A DNA stretch of 64,000 bases from UBA1924 sp963976625 (GTDB taxonomy: Bacteria > Planctomycetota > Phycisphaerae > Phycisphaerales > UBA1924). The notes under the pieces are model-generated. The model was not told the origin of the DNA. It did not search any database and worked only from the letters and a program-made list of their open reading frames with translations. Location of the stretch: assembly GCA_963976625.1 (NCBI GenBank), contig CAXBLA010000010.1:1-64000 (forward strand), written 5' to 3'. Positions 9,184 through 16,564 of the stretch are shown here, piece after piece. The position numbers and the translations under genes are program-made. Every line of letters begins with the position of its first letter. Position 1 is the stretch's first letter.

Positions 9184-9651
9184 ATGAACTATACACAGCT
9201 TACCGAGTTTTCGATTTACCTCCAGCAGCGTCCGGGCGAGCTTGCCGGGTTGCTCGACGCCGCGACCATCGCCGGGGTGCACATCGTGTCCATCTCGACG
9301 ACCGAGCACCTCGATCGCGGGTGCGTGCGGCTGATCGGGCACCCGGAGAGCGTGCTGCGTCAGGTCTGCGAGTCGATCGTGGACGCGGGCGTTGGGCCCG
9401 TGGTCGAGGCGCCGGTGGTGGGGCTCTCGATCGAGGATCGCCCGGGGGTTGTCCGCGATCTGGCGGTGCTGATGACGGACAACCGGATCAATGTGCGGTA
9501 TTGCTACTTTGTGCCCAGCTCGCAGGTGAGCGAGCAGACGATGTGCGTGTTCCGCTTTGACGAGCACGAGTCGGCGGTCGAGCTGATCGAGAGCACGGAC
9601 TGGCCGACGGATTTGATCGATGCCGAAGCGGACGCCGATTCCGCGGCTTGA
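9184..9651 (+). CDS. ACT-domain protein (two tandem ACT-like modules)
   Basis: 155 residues. The ATG at 9184 gives 'MNYTQLTEFSIYLQQRPGELAGLL', a standard ACT-domain opening; the frame is open further upstream without a convincing start. The second module starts near residue 80 with 'VVGLSIEDRPGVVRDLAVLMTDNRINVRYCYF'. ACT modules bind small molecules, usually amino acids, and regulate enzymes. Stand-alone double-ACT proteins of this size are generally regulatory and of unknown ligand. An acidic tail (DAEADAD) ends the protein. The stop codon lies inside a 14-bp tandem repeat (9643-9684). No enzyme partner lies next to it; nuoB follows after 181 nt with its own promoter-like sequence. Confidence 0.8.
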   Translation: MNYTQLTEFSIYLQQRPGELAGLLDAATIAGVHIVSISTTEHLDRGCVRLIGHPESVLRQVCESIVDAGVGPVVEAPVVGLSIEDRPGVVRDLAVLMTDNRINVRYCYFVPSSQVSEQTMCVFRFDEHESAVELIESTDWPTDLIDAEADADSAA

Positions 9652-9684
9652 TCCGTGCGGCTTGATCCGTGGGGCTTGATCTAG
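9643..9684. repeat. Three tandem copies of a 14-bp unit over the ACT gene stop
   Basis: The unit GCGGCTTGATCCGT occurs perfectly at 9643-9656 and 9657-9670 and imperfectly (11 of 14) at 9671-9684. The TGA in the first unit (9649-9651) is the stop codon of the ACT-domain gene, so the repeat straddles the gene end. It looks like a local tandem duplication (replication slippage). Confidence 0.85.
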
Positions 9685-9756
9685 ACGCACGATCCAGACT
9701 CAATGAATCCCATACGGATGACCCGCCCCGTCCTCGCCTTGTGCGCGTGGATCGTG

Positions 9757-9762
9757 TATAAT
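9757..9762 (+). promoter_or_regulatory. Candidate -10 box of nuoB
   Basis: A perfect TATAAT sits 70 nt upstream of the nuoB start. No good -35 is seen at the usual spacing (a TTGTGC lies only 12 nt upstream), so this rests on the -10 hexamer alone. Confidence 0.4.
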
Positions 9763-9832
9763 CGGCGACCGCTCGGGCGAGATCGTATGGTCTTGGACTG
9801 GGCCTGTTTTTCCCGTATTTGGAGCGTACATC

Positions 9833-10399
9833 ATGGGCATCGAAGGCGCCATCACCACTGATAATGTTCTCACGACCCAGCTCCGGCGGGTGGTGAACTG
9901 GTCCCGGCGTTCGAGCCTGTGGCCGATGCCCTTCGCGACGGCGTGCTGCGGGATCGAGCTGATGGCCACCGCGTCGTCCCGCTACGACCTGGCCCGCTTC
10001 GGTGCCGAAGTCATGCGGTTCTCGCCGCGTCAGGCTGACCTGATGATTGTTGCTGGGCGGGTGACGACCAAGATGCTCCCGGTGCTTCAGCGGATCTACG
10101 AGCAGATGCCCGAGCCCAAGTGGGTGATCTCGATGGGCGCGTGCGCCTCAACCGGCGGCGTGTTCGACACCTACGCCACGGTGCAGGGTGTGGATCAGTT
10201 CATCCCGGTGGATGTCTATGTGCCTGGGTGCCCGCCGAGACCCGAGATGCTCATCGAGGGCGTGATGGCGATCCAGCGTCATATCGACGAAGAGGGCATG
10301 CCCCCGACCGACAGCAACGGCAAGCGGATCCCGCTGGGGATCACGGTCTCTCCGAGCCATAGCGTCAAGCCCCAGCCGGTGGGTATCGGGCTGAGCTGA
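9833..10399 (+). CDS. nuoB: NADH-quinone oxidoreductase subunit B (solitary)
   Basis: 188 residues matching NuoB, the complex I peripheral subunit that carries iron-sulphur cluster N2 and passes electrons to quinone. The cluster ligands are visible: the adjacent pair Cys38-Cys39 in 'TACCGIELMAT', Cys104 in 'SMGACASTGG' and Cys133 in 'YVPGCPPRPE'. ATG 9833 has GGAG about 9 nt upstream. In most bacteria nuoB lies within a nuo operon between nuoA and nuoC. Here it is flanked by an ACT-domain gene and, beyond terminators, by unrelated exported proteins, so it appears monocistronic. The family's function is secure; the solitary context is the odd part. Confidence 0.95.
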   Translation: MGIEGAITTDNVLTTQLRRVVNWSRRSSLWPMPFATACCGIELMATASSRYDLARFGAEVMRFSPRQADLMIVAGRVTTKMLPVLQRIYEQMPEPKWVISMGACASTGGVFDTYATVQGVDQFIPVDVYVPGCPPRPEMLIEGVMAIQRHIDEEGMPPTDSNGKRIPLGITVSPSHSVKPQPVGIGLS

Positions 10400-10430
10400 G
10401 TCGAATACTTGATTTAGATGAATCAATGAG

Positions 10431-10454
10431 CGTCCGCACCAGCGGGCGTTTTTT
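10431..10454 (+). terminator. Intrinsic terminator after nuoB
   Basis: Stem CGTCCGC (10431-10437), 4-nt loop ACCA and GCGGGCG (10442-10448) with one G-T pair, followed directly by six T. It lies 32 nt after the nuoB stop. Confidence 0.85.
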
Positions 10455-10503
10455 ATGGCGTGTGTAGGATGGTGGGGGTTGGATAATGCGGATTGTGTTT
10501 GGA

Positions 10504-10540
10504 TAAAAAGAAGCCCCTCCTGATTTCTCAGGAGGGGCTT
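10504..10540 (-). terminator. Intrinsic terminator of the first PEP-CTERM-like gene
   Basis: A perfect 13-bp stem (10511-10523 with 10528-10540) closes a 4-nt loop, GAAA on the minus strand. The minus strand continues CTTTTTA. It lies 64 nt downstream of the stop of the minus-strand gene at 10605-11126. Confidence 0.88.
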
Positions 10541-10604
10541 TGAGTGTCTTTTCATGGTTCTTGAGCGAACTCAAGAGCTCATGTGTAGATCATTCGAAGT
10601 CGGA

Positions 10605-11126
10605 TTAGCGACGACGACGACCTGCAACGAGACCACCGAGGCCGAGAACAGCCATTGAGCCTGGGGTTGGGACGAAGCCAGTACCGGTGAGGGTAATGGT
10701 CGAGTTATCCTTCATGGCTGAGTCAGCGTTGTCGGCTGAGTCATCGAATGATTCGTAGAACTCCATGTTGAGGAGGCCGTCAGCACCGAGAACGAGCGAC
10801 ACATCAGCTGTGCCTGCGTTGTTTTCGTTGATCACGCCATCAGCGGTGCCTGAGATCTGAAGGTTCAGGAGGCCGTTGAAGTCGATGTTTGCTTCCGAAG
10901 CCCAGCTTGGGAACGAAGCGTTTGGATCGGTGAAGGTGGTGAGGTTCAGGTCCCATGAGATGTTGGTGATGCTTGCGCTTGCACCAACGAGAACGCTGAG
11001 GATGGTGTTTGATGAGTCGCCGAATGCATCGAAGAACTGAGTGCCGGACACGTCGATGACCATGGTGTCAGCGGATGCGAGGCCAGCGGTTGCTGCGATG
11101 ACTGCGAGTGCAATTGTCTTCTTCAT
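10605..11126 (-). CDS. PEP-CTERM-like secreted protein, array copy 1
   Basis: 173 residues. ATG 11126 opens a signal peptide ('MKKTIALAVIAATAGLASA') and is preceded by AGAGAG. The mature part is a beta-rich domain with 'IDVSGTQFFDAFGDSSNTILSV', 'FPSWASEANIDFNG' and 'ESFDDSADNADSAM', all of which recur in the next three genes. The C-terminus 'TPGSMAVLGLGGLVAGRRRR' has a Pro-Gly turn, a short hydrophobic helix and a poly-Arg end. That is the Phycisphaerae form of the PEP-CTERM sorting tail, which in the family directs proteins to an exosortase-like processing system. Function is unknown; surface or matrix roles are usual for such proteins. It is the only array copy with an obvious strong terminator. 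Confidence 0.85.
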   Translation of the reverse strand: MKKTIALAVIAATAGLASADTMVIDVSGTQFFDAFGDSSNTILSVLVGASASITNISWDLNLTTFTDPNASFPSWASEANIDFNGLLNLQISGTADGVINENNAGTADVSLVLGADGLLNMEFYESFDDSADNADSAMKDNSTITLTGTGFVPTPGSMAVLGLGGLVAGRRRR

Positions 11127-11568
11127 TGTATTTCTCTCTTTCTTAGGAAAATATTTCCCCATTCATACGCCGTGCATGAACGGATTAAAGCCAAAGTTCG
11201 ATTGATTGGATGTCCCCAGAGTTGCCCACGAAGGCGATGAGTTGAGTCAGCCATAAACGAAATCAGGAATTGAGCTCGATTATGGGTCCCCTTCTCATCT
11301 TCTCGGTGATCCTTCAATCACCCCCTTAGAATAGTGATTCTTCAGGGTGTGTCAAGACCTTTTCATTTATATTTCACGGAATTGTTCAGCTGATATGGGG
11401 CAAAAAATGGCTATTCGTCCATTTTGATCCCCAAGGGGCGATCTACCTACGGGGGGTGGTAAGCTGGGCATTTTGTCTTGAAAGTCTTTTTTGTTCCGAT
11501 TACACGAAAGGCCTCGCAATTCGTTTGGTTGTAAGGCCTTTGGGTTCATTCTATAGATCGATCGTGAC
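11127..11568. other. 442-nt intergenic region between array copies 1 and 2
   Basis: This AT-richer stretch contains an inverted repeat (separate entry) and presumably the promoter of copy 1. Short open frames here lack starts or family resemblance and I do not call a gene. Confidence 0.6.
11507..11541. repeat. Inverted repeat downstream of array copy 2
   Basis: AAAGGCCT (11507-11514) and AGGCCTTT (11534-11541) are perfect arms. The pairing extends inward to 13 bp with one mismatch and one G-T, leaving a 9-nt loop. It lies about 30 nt past the stop of the minus-strand copy 2. The T-run is not immediate, so it may be a weak terminator or an RNA-stability hairpin. Confidence 0.6.
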
Positions 11569-12108
11569 TCAGCGTAATCTGCGGCGCTTGGCGGCAAAGA
11601 GCCCGCCGAGCCCCATTGCGGCGAGTGGGCCGGGACTTGGTGCCCAGAATCCGTATATGGTGATAAAAGATCCTTCTTGCAGGACTGCATCCGCAGCGCC
11701 AGGGATATCTACAAAGCTATCCCAGAACTCCAAGCTGAGAATTCCATCGCTTCCGAGGGTGAAGTCAACATTGACGCTGCCGGCATTGTTTTCATTGACC
11801 ACGCCGGAAGGGGTGTCGGAGACCTGAAGATTGATTTCGCCATTGAAGTCGATGTTGGCTTCGCTGCCCCAGCTTGGAAAGTCGGATCCGGGAGCGGTGT
11901 ATGTCGTGAGGGTGAGATCCCAGACGATGCACGAGATTCTTGCCTCGGGCAATATAGATATTTCGAGTATTTCATTGTTTGGGCTGCCAAGCTCGTCACG
12001 GAACTCGTAGCCGGAGAGGTCGATGATTGCAGATCCCCAACCATCGTTGGCTTGGGCAAGCCCGGAGATCGCGGCGACCATGGCAATCGCGGGGAAGGTT
12101 GGTTTCAT
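11569..12108 (-). CDS. PEP-CTERM-like secreted protein, array copy 2
   Basis: 179 residues. Start ATG 12108 has GGAG 8 nt upstream and opens a signal peptide ending near 'SGLAQA'. The same domain as copy 1 is seen: 'IDLSGYEFRDELGSPNNEILEI', 'FPSWGSEANIDFNG', 'NENNAGSVNVDFTLGSDGI' and 'DSFVDIPGAADAVL'. The C-terminal sorting tail is 'SPGPLAAMGLGGLFAAKRRR' plus LR. It shares the 'GYEFRDELG' variant with copy 3, whereas copies 1 and 4 share 'TEFFDGLGDSSNT'-type wording, suggesting two rounds of duplication. Function is unknown. Confidence 0.82.
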   Translation of the reverse strand: MKPTFPAIAMVAAISGLAQANDGWGSAIIDLSGYEFRDELGSPNNEILEISILPEARISCIVWDLTLTTYTAPGSDFPSWGSEANIDFNGEINLQVSDTPSGVVNENNAGSVNVDFTLGSDGILSLEFWDSFVDIPGAADAVLQEGSFITIYGFWAPSPGPLAAMGLGGLFAAKRRRLR

Positions 12109-12163
12109 TGGGGCACTCCGGTAGGCGTATCTGTATTCGTGCTGTGGGTTGAACGAAGGTGTT

Positions 12164-12694
12164 CTACCGGCGTCGACGGGCGGCGAATAGCCCGCCGACA
12201 CCCATCGCTGCCAGCGGGCCTGGGGCTGGTGGAAATGGGAAGTGCAAGTCAAGCCATGACCCATCGCCGAGCACCGCGTCGGCCATCCCGGGGCTGTCGT
12301 CGAAGCTATCCCAGAACTCGAGCAGGACATAGCCATCTGAGCCGAGTTGATAGTTGAACTCTGCTGAGCCGGTGTTGAGTTCGTTTTCTACGCCGCCGGG
12401 AGTGGTTGACACTTGGATGTTGGCTTGGCCATTGAAATCAATGTTGGTCTCCGAGGCCCAGCTCGGAAAAGAGGCGCCGGGATCGGTCAGGGTGGTCAGA
12501 TTGAGGTGCCAGCTGACCCCTGTGATCGTGAGTTGTGGATTTAAAAAAAACGCGAGCACCATGTTGTCTGGGTCACCAAGCTCGTCACGGAACTCGTAGC
12601 CTGAAACATCAATCCTCAACGAAGATTCGAACCCCGCCAGTGCGAGCCCAGAGGTCGCGGCGATGATGGAGAGGACGGGGATGGTTGGTTTCAT
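12164..12694 (-). CDS. PEP-CTERM-like secreted protein, array copy 3
   Basis: 176 residues from ATG 12694, which is preceded by GAGGG. The signal peptide is 'MKPTIPVLSIIAATSGLALA'. The shared domain has 'IDVSGYEFRDELGDPDNMVL', 'LNLTTLTDPGASFPSWASET' and 'DSFDDSPGMADAVLGDGSW'. The C-terminal tail is 'APGPLAAMGVGGLFAARRRR'. The frame is open further upstream, but only this start gives a signal peptide. Gaps to the neighbouring copies are 55-56 nt without terminators, so copies 4, 3 and 2 may be transcribed together from upstream of copy 4. Confidence 0.82.
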   Translation of the reverse strand: MKPTIPVLSIIAATSGLALAGFESSLRIDVSGYEFRDELGDPDNMVLAFFLNPQLTITGVSWHLNLTTLTDPGASFPSWASETNIDFNGQANIQVSTTPGGVENELNTGSAEFNYQLGSDGYVLLEFWDSFDDSPGMADAVLGDGSWLDLHFPFPPAPGPLAAMGVGGLFAARRRR

Positions 12695-12750
12695 TGGATT
12701 CTTACCCTCTATGAGTTGGTTCAAACAAGTATGGGATGGACGAGTGCGGA

Positions 12751-13260
12751 TTATCGTCGGCGTTTGGTCGCGATCAATCCGCCAAGCCCGAAGGCCGCCA
12801 GTGGTCCCGGTGCAGGGGTGGAGATATAAATCCACGAGCCTTCGCCGAGGACAGCGTCCGCATTATCGGGGCTGTCGTCGAAGCTCTCCCAGAACTCCAT
12901 GTTGAGTAGCCCGTCGGGGCCAAGGAAGATTGAAACATTTGCTGAACCAGCGTTGAGTTCGTTGACCACGGCGCCGGCGGTATCGGAGACCTGTAGATTT
13001 ACCTGGTCATTGAAATCGATGTTCGCTTCCGATGCCCAGCTGGGGAAGGAGGCGTCGGGGGGGGTTAGGGTTGTGAGGTTGAGGTTCCATTCGATGTGGT
13101 GGATATGAAAGTTTGCGCCAATGAAAACACTGAGAACAGTATTTGATGAATCACCCAGTCCATCAAAGAACTCAGTTCCAGAAAGATCGATGCTGATGCC
13201 TGCTTGGGCAAGCCCGGAAACAGTGGCGATGATGGCGAGGGCGGGGATGGTTGGTTTCAT
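12751..13260 (-). CDS. PEP-CTERM-like secreted protein, array copy 4
   Basis: 169 residues. ATG 13260 has AGGAG 7 nt upstream. The signal peptide is 'MKPTIPALAIIATVSGLAQA'. The domain has 'IDLSGTEFFDGLGDSSNTVL', 'LNLTTLTPPDASFPSWASEA' and 'ESFDDSPDNADAVLGEGSW'. The tail is 'APGPLAAFGLGGLIATKRRR'. It is the shortest copy and, as the most upstream on the minus strand, probably the promoter-proximal member. Function is unknown; see the array finding. Confidence 0.83.
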   Translation of the reverse strand: MKPTIPALAIIATVSGLAQAGISIDLSGTEFFDGLGDSSNTVLSVFIGANFHIHHIEWNLNLTTLTPPDASFPSWASEANIDFNDQVNLQVSDTAGAVVNELNAGSANVSIFLGPDGLLNMEFWESFDDSPDNADAVLGEGSWIYISTPAPGPLAAFGLGGLIATKRRR

Positions 13261-13378
13261 GTGAGGCTCCTGCTTATTGCTGTACTCGTCGGATCAAGCC
13301 GCCATCATAAGAGAACCGGTGCGTATTTGCAATACTATTATCCCGAGACTCATAAAAGCATAATCAATTTATACATAG

Positions 13379-13406
13379 AAAAACGCCCCAGCAGGTGCGA
13401 GGGCGT
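13379..13406 (-). terminator. Intrinsic terminator of rpmH
   Basis: On the minus strand ACGCCC (13406-13401) pairs with GGGCGT (13388-13383), followed by TTTTTC. It lies 44 nt after the rpmH stop. Confidence 0.75.
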
Positions 13407-13449
13407 GTGGTTGGATCAATGTCCAAGGACTATCAATTCAGCTATTGAA

Positions 13450-13590
13450 TCAAACAGTCTGCAGGGTGCGGCCGGTGCGGCGACGCTTGTTGAGCAGCTT
13501 GCGGCCGCTCTTGGTCTTCATCCGTGCACGGAATCCGAATGAGCGACGACGCTTGGTATTGCTCTTGCGGCGGGGGTAATGCATGGCCAT
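13450..13590 (-). CDS. rpmH: Ribosomal protein bL34
   Basis: A 46-residue, strongly basic protein. The core 'RRRSFGFRARMKTKSGRKLL' followed by 'NKRRRTGR' matches bL34, a small protein of the large ribosomal subunit that contacts 23S rRNA. ATG 13590 is preceded by AGGAG at 8 nt. A second in-frame ATG two codons later is less well placed. In most bacteria rpmH is followed by rnpA (RNase P protein) next to dnaA. Here a terminator follows directly and then the PEP-CTERM array, so that classic cluster is broken. Confidence 0.93.
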   Translation of the reverse strand: MAMHYPRRKSNTKRRRSFGFRARMKTKSGRKLLNKRRRTGRTLQTV

Positions 13591-14000
13591 GATGGTCGCT
13601 CCTGTCTACTTCAATCTGTTCATGCCCCGGGGTGTCCGAGGCGTGTGTAATCGTTCTTCCGAGCCCCGTGTTCTTGGGGGCCGCTACTCTAGTCTTGAAT
13701 TGCTGGCCCGTCTACCCGCAATCAATGGGCCCGACGCAAATTCATTGGACTCGGGCCCTTATCGAGTGCATAATAGGTCTGTCGTTGTGGTGAAGTGCTT
13801 GCATAGATCTGCTTCGCGGCCAATTGTTCGGTGTTTGTATATAGCGTGCTCCCAAGGTCAGCACCTGAGCCTCGATAGACACCCAGCAACAGATCGCGGA
13901 TCACACGCATCGTTCACCACATCCTTCTTTATAAGCCCCCGGTCCCGCTTTGGCGATGCCCGGTGGTGTTATTTGTGACAGAGAAGCTGCAGGTGATCGG
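13591..14000. other. 410-nt intergenic region between rpmH and rnc
   Basis: A divergent promoter region for rpmH and rnc. It contains an inverted repeat, GGGCCCGA (13727-13734) with TCGGGCCC (13751-13758) around a 16-nt spacer, not followed by a T-run on either strand. No gene or RNA family was recognised in it. Confidence 0.6.
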
Positions 14001-14738
14001 ATGAATGATCAGAAACGCGAGCAGGCCCAGGAGATCCTTGGGCATCGGTTTGAGGACATGGGATTGCTCGATCTGGCGTTGCGCCACGCGTCGATCTCGG
14101 ATTCTCGCCAGGATTCTAACGAGCGCCTTGAGTTCCTCGGCGATGCCATCCTCGGGATGATCGCGTGCGAGCGTATCTTTGTGAAGTACCCTGACTATCT
14201 CGAAGGGGAGATGACGAAGATCAAATCGCTCGCGGTGTCTCGCAAGGTATGCGCGAAGATCGCCATTGATACGGGGCTCGATCAGCTGATCGTGGTGGGC
14301 AAGGGGATGAAGACGCAGTCCAAGCTGCCCTCGTCCTTGGCGGCGGCCGTGCTTGAGTCGGTGATCGCGGCGCTGTATATCGACGGGGGGATGTCGGCGG
14401 TGCGTCGGTTCTTGGAGCCCTTGCTCGATCCGATGCTCGAATCAGCCGTAGAGAGCGGGCATCAGCATAACTTCAAGAGCGTGCTCCAGCAGCACGCCCA
14501 GAAGGAGATGGGGGTCTCACCGACCTATCGGATTGTCGATGAGAAGGGCCCGGACCACGCCAAGGTGTTCCAGATCGCTGTCGAGCTCGACGGCGAGCGG
14601 TACGACCCGTGCTGGGGGCAGTCCAAGAAGGAAGCCGAGCAGTCCGCGGCCATGACCGCGCTGCACGCGATGGGGATCATCGAAGCAGATGAAGGCGTTG
14701 ATGTCGAAAACGAAGATGCGGATAACGCCGATGATTGA
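14001..14738 (+). CDS. rnc: Ribonuclease III
   Basis: 245 residues. The signature 'NERLEFLGDAILG' (residues 40-52) gives catalytic acids Glu44 and Asp48, and 'VLESVIAALYIDGG' gives Glu119. The double-stranded-RNA-binding domain spans about residues 155-225 ('SVLQQHAQKEMGVSPTYRI' to 'GQSKKEAEQSAAMTALHAM'). The enzyme processes rRNA precursors and double-stranded RNA. Oddly, the Asp usually three residues before Glu119 (Asp114 in E. coli) is Ala116 here. The start at 14001 removes a 17-residue in-frame upstream extension that lacks family similarity; a weak AGGTGA precedes it. An acidic tail of about 15 residues ends the protein. Its TGA directly abuts the stop of the convergent next gene. Confidence 0.92.
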   Translation: MNDQKREQAQEILGHRFEDMGLLDLALRHASISDSRQDSNERLEFLGDAILGMIACERIFVKYPDYLEGEMTKIKSLAVSRKVCAKIAIDTGLDQLIVVGKGMKTQSKLPSSLAAAVLESVIAALYIDGGMSAVRRFLEPLLDPMLESAVESGHQHNFKSVLQQHAQKEMGVSPTYRIVDEKGPDHAKVFQIAVELDGERYDPCWGQSKKEAEQSAAMTALHAMGIIEADEGVDVENEDADNADD

Positions 14739-16313
14739 TCAGTCGCTCAGGTCCATCACGATCGGCAGGTGATCCGAGGCTTTGGAGTCATCGGCTTCGA
14801 GCCCGAGCTCTTCGAGGGCGTCGATCGAGAACGAGCGGGTGTCGAGGATGAATGCGTTGTGCGCGGTGCTCATGGATTCGTCGATGAGCATCCAGTCGAG
14901 CCGCCCGGGGCTGAATCGGCTCTTCTCGTCGTTCCAAGTGATCATGGCTTGATTGCCGAGCTGCTGGGCGTGGACAACGCTCAGGTCTTCGCCGTGCATG
15001 CCCAATGAGTCGGCCATGGTATCCATGGGGATGTACGAGCCGACAAGGTTGAAATCGCCAGCGATCACGACCTTGGCCTGCGGATGGTTCTGGTGCACCT
15101 CACGGACGAAGCTGTTGATGGCTTGGGCCTGGGCGATGCGTTTGTTGTCTTCTTCGGAGCCGGCGCTGCCGCAGCATTTGAGGTGGATGGATATGGCGAG
15201 CAGCTCGCCCGCATCGGTGTCGATCAGGGCGGCCACTGCCCGTGCGGGTCGCCCGGTGCCCGACGAGGGGATCACGGAGTCGTAGCGCTCGATGATCGGA
15301 TGGCGCGTGGCGATGGCAACGCCGGCTTGGTCGTTGGGCATGTGCAGGGTCCAGTCCGGGCCGGCGTACTCCTTGAGCCAGGCGTCGACTTTGGTTGATT
15401 CGGTCTTGAACCACTCTTGGTAGAGGATGACATCGGGAGCGATCGCGCCCAGCACGCGATCGAACGGGCCCGGGTTCTCCAGCGGCGACGAGTAGAGCAC
15501 ATTGGCGCTCATCACGCGGACGCTCTCCGCGGGCTTGGCCGGGATGCTCGCGATCGGTGTGTTCACTGGGGCGAGTTCTGGGAGCTCAACACGCATCGTC
15601 GTGGACCAGAGGAACGCACCCTCGGCGTCGACCTGATCGATTGTGAGCTCGACGGTGCCTTTCTTTTGTAAGCGTGTCGCGCCGGGGGCGAAGCGGTCGA
15701 GGCGGGCTTCGTATTGGGTGCTGCCGAAGGTTGGCAGGCACATGAACCCGAGCCCGGCGTGCCCGATCTGCTTCGGATTCTCTGAGTCGGCGTAGTCCGT
15801 CACTTGCGCCCCGATGCCGATGGAGCCCAGCTCGTTGGGCGGGGAGAGCTCGATGAGCAGGTCCACGCCCTGGGGCTCTTGGATCGCCGCTTCGATATTC
15901 ATAGAAGTCATCTGACGCCCGGTCGCGTCGTTGTCGTCCGCGTTGAGGCGCAGGCGTGTGGTGTACGGGGCGGCTTGGATCGCGTGGGGGGGCTCGCCTT
16001 GGGGCGAGAAGTGGATATAGATGTATCGCCCGTCGGCTCTGGCGGTGTTGGTCTGGTTCCAGTCGGCGAAGTCGCCGTCGAGTGTGATGGGGGCGATCGG
16101 GGTGCGAGGGATTGGCTGGGTCTCGCCGTTGAACTGGTCCGGGGCGATCTCAAGGGCAATCGGCTCTGGTTCAGATTGCGCGGCCTTGACCGTATCAGTC
16201 GTATCAACGGGATCAAGTGGATCGACCAGCGCCTTGTCGGAGGGGGCCTTTGCGCAGCCCGAGAGGGCGAGGAAAGCAGAGAGCAGCACGGCGATGGCGG
16301 GTTGGGTTTGCAT
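14739..16313 (-). CDS. Lipoprotein with endonuclease/exonuclease/phosphatase domain
   Basis: 524 residues. ATG 16313 opens a lipoprotein signal peptide with lipobox 'LALSGC'. Residues about 70-230 look like a beta-sandwich substrate-binding module related to CBM9/DOMON-type domains ('ITLDGDFADWNQT', 'RYIYIHFSP', 'TRLRLNADDND'). Residues about 275-520 are an EEP (DNase I-like) fold: 'VRVMSANVLY' (Asn), 'VILYQEWF' (Glu), 'AISIHLKCCGS', 'KVVIAGDFNLVGS' (Asp/Asn), 'RLDWMLID' and the terminal 'ASDHLPIVMDL' (catalytic His). Such enzymes cut phosphodiester bonds in DNA, RNA, inositol phosphates or lipids; the substrate here is unknown. Membrane anchoring suggests nutrient phosphate or nucleic-acid scavenging outside the cytoplasm (inference). 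Confidence 0.82.
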   Translation of the reverse strand: MQTQPAIAVLLSAFLALSGCAKAPSDKALVDPLDPVDTTDTVKAAQSEPEPIALEIAPDQFNGETQPIPRTPIAPITLDGDFADWNQTNTARADGRYIYIHFSPQGEPPHAIQAAPYTTRLRLNADDNDATGRQMTSMNIEAAIQEPQGVDLLIELSPPNELGSIGIGAQVTDYADSENPKQIGHAGLGFMCLPTFGSTQYEARLDRFAPGATRLQKKGTVELTIDQVDAEGAFLWSTTMRVELPELAPVNTPIASIPAKPAESVRVMSANVLYSSPLENPGPFDRVLGAIAPDVILYQEWFKTESTKVDAWLKEYAGPDWTLHMPNDQAGVAIATRHPIIERYDSVIPSSGTGRPARAVAALIDTDAGELLAISIHLKCCGSAGSEEDNKRIAQAQAINSFVREVHQNHPQAKVVIAGDFNLVGSYIPMDTMADSLGMHGEDLSVVHAQQLGNQAMITWNDEKSRFSPGRLDWMLIDESMSTAHNAFILDTRSFSIDALEELGLEADDSKASDHLPIVMDLSD

Positions 16314-16564
16314 GCCCAGAGGATAGCTTGTTTGTGGATTCGTGGGCAGCGGGGCGGGGCGTGAAGATTTGATTGGGGACGAGTTGGTGAGCAATCTATT
16401 TTGATTGTGAAAACAAATAAAAAGACGAAAAATGGAATAGAGCCCAATACGGGTGCGTTGGTGAAGTACACTGTCAGGAATCGCGTATGCCGAGATCGGC
16501 ACGCGCGATTCCACGAGTTCAATCATCCGCTTTGAAACACAAGCATGTACACAGGAGCATCCAT

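Noticed and set aside
11677..12357. A 226-codon plus-strand frame opposite PEP-CTERM array copy 2
   Set aside because: No signal peptide or domain; the opposite strand has a clear exported protein with a ribosome binding site.
10605..13260. CRISPR or short-repeat explanation of the recurring sequence
   Set aside because: The recurrence is gene-sized and protein-level, with no short direct repeats and spacers.
13727..13758. GGGCCCGA/TCGGGCCC inverted repeat as a terminator
   Set aside because: The spacer is 16 nt and no T-run follows on either strand.
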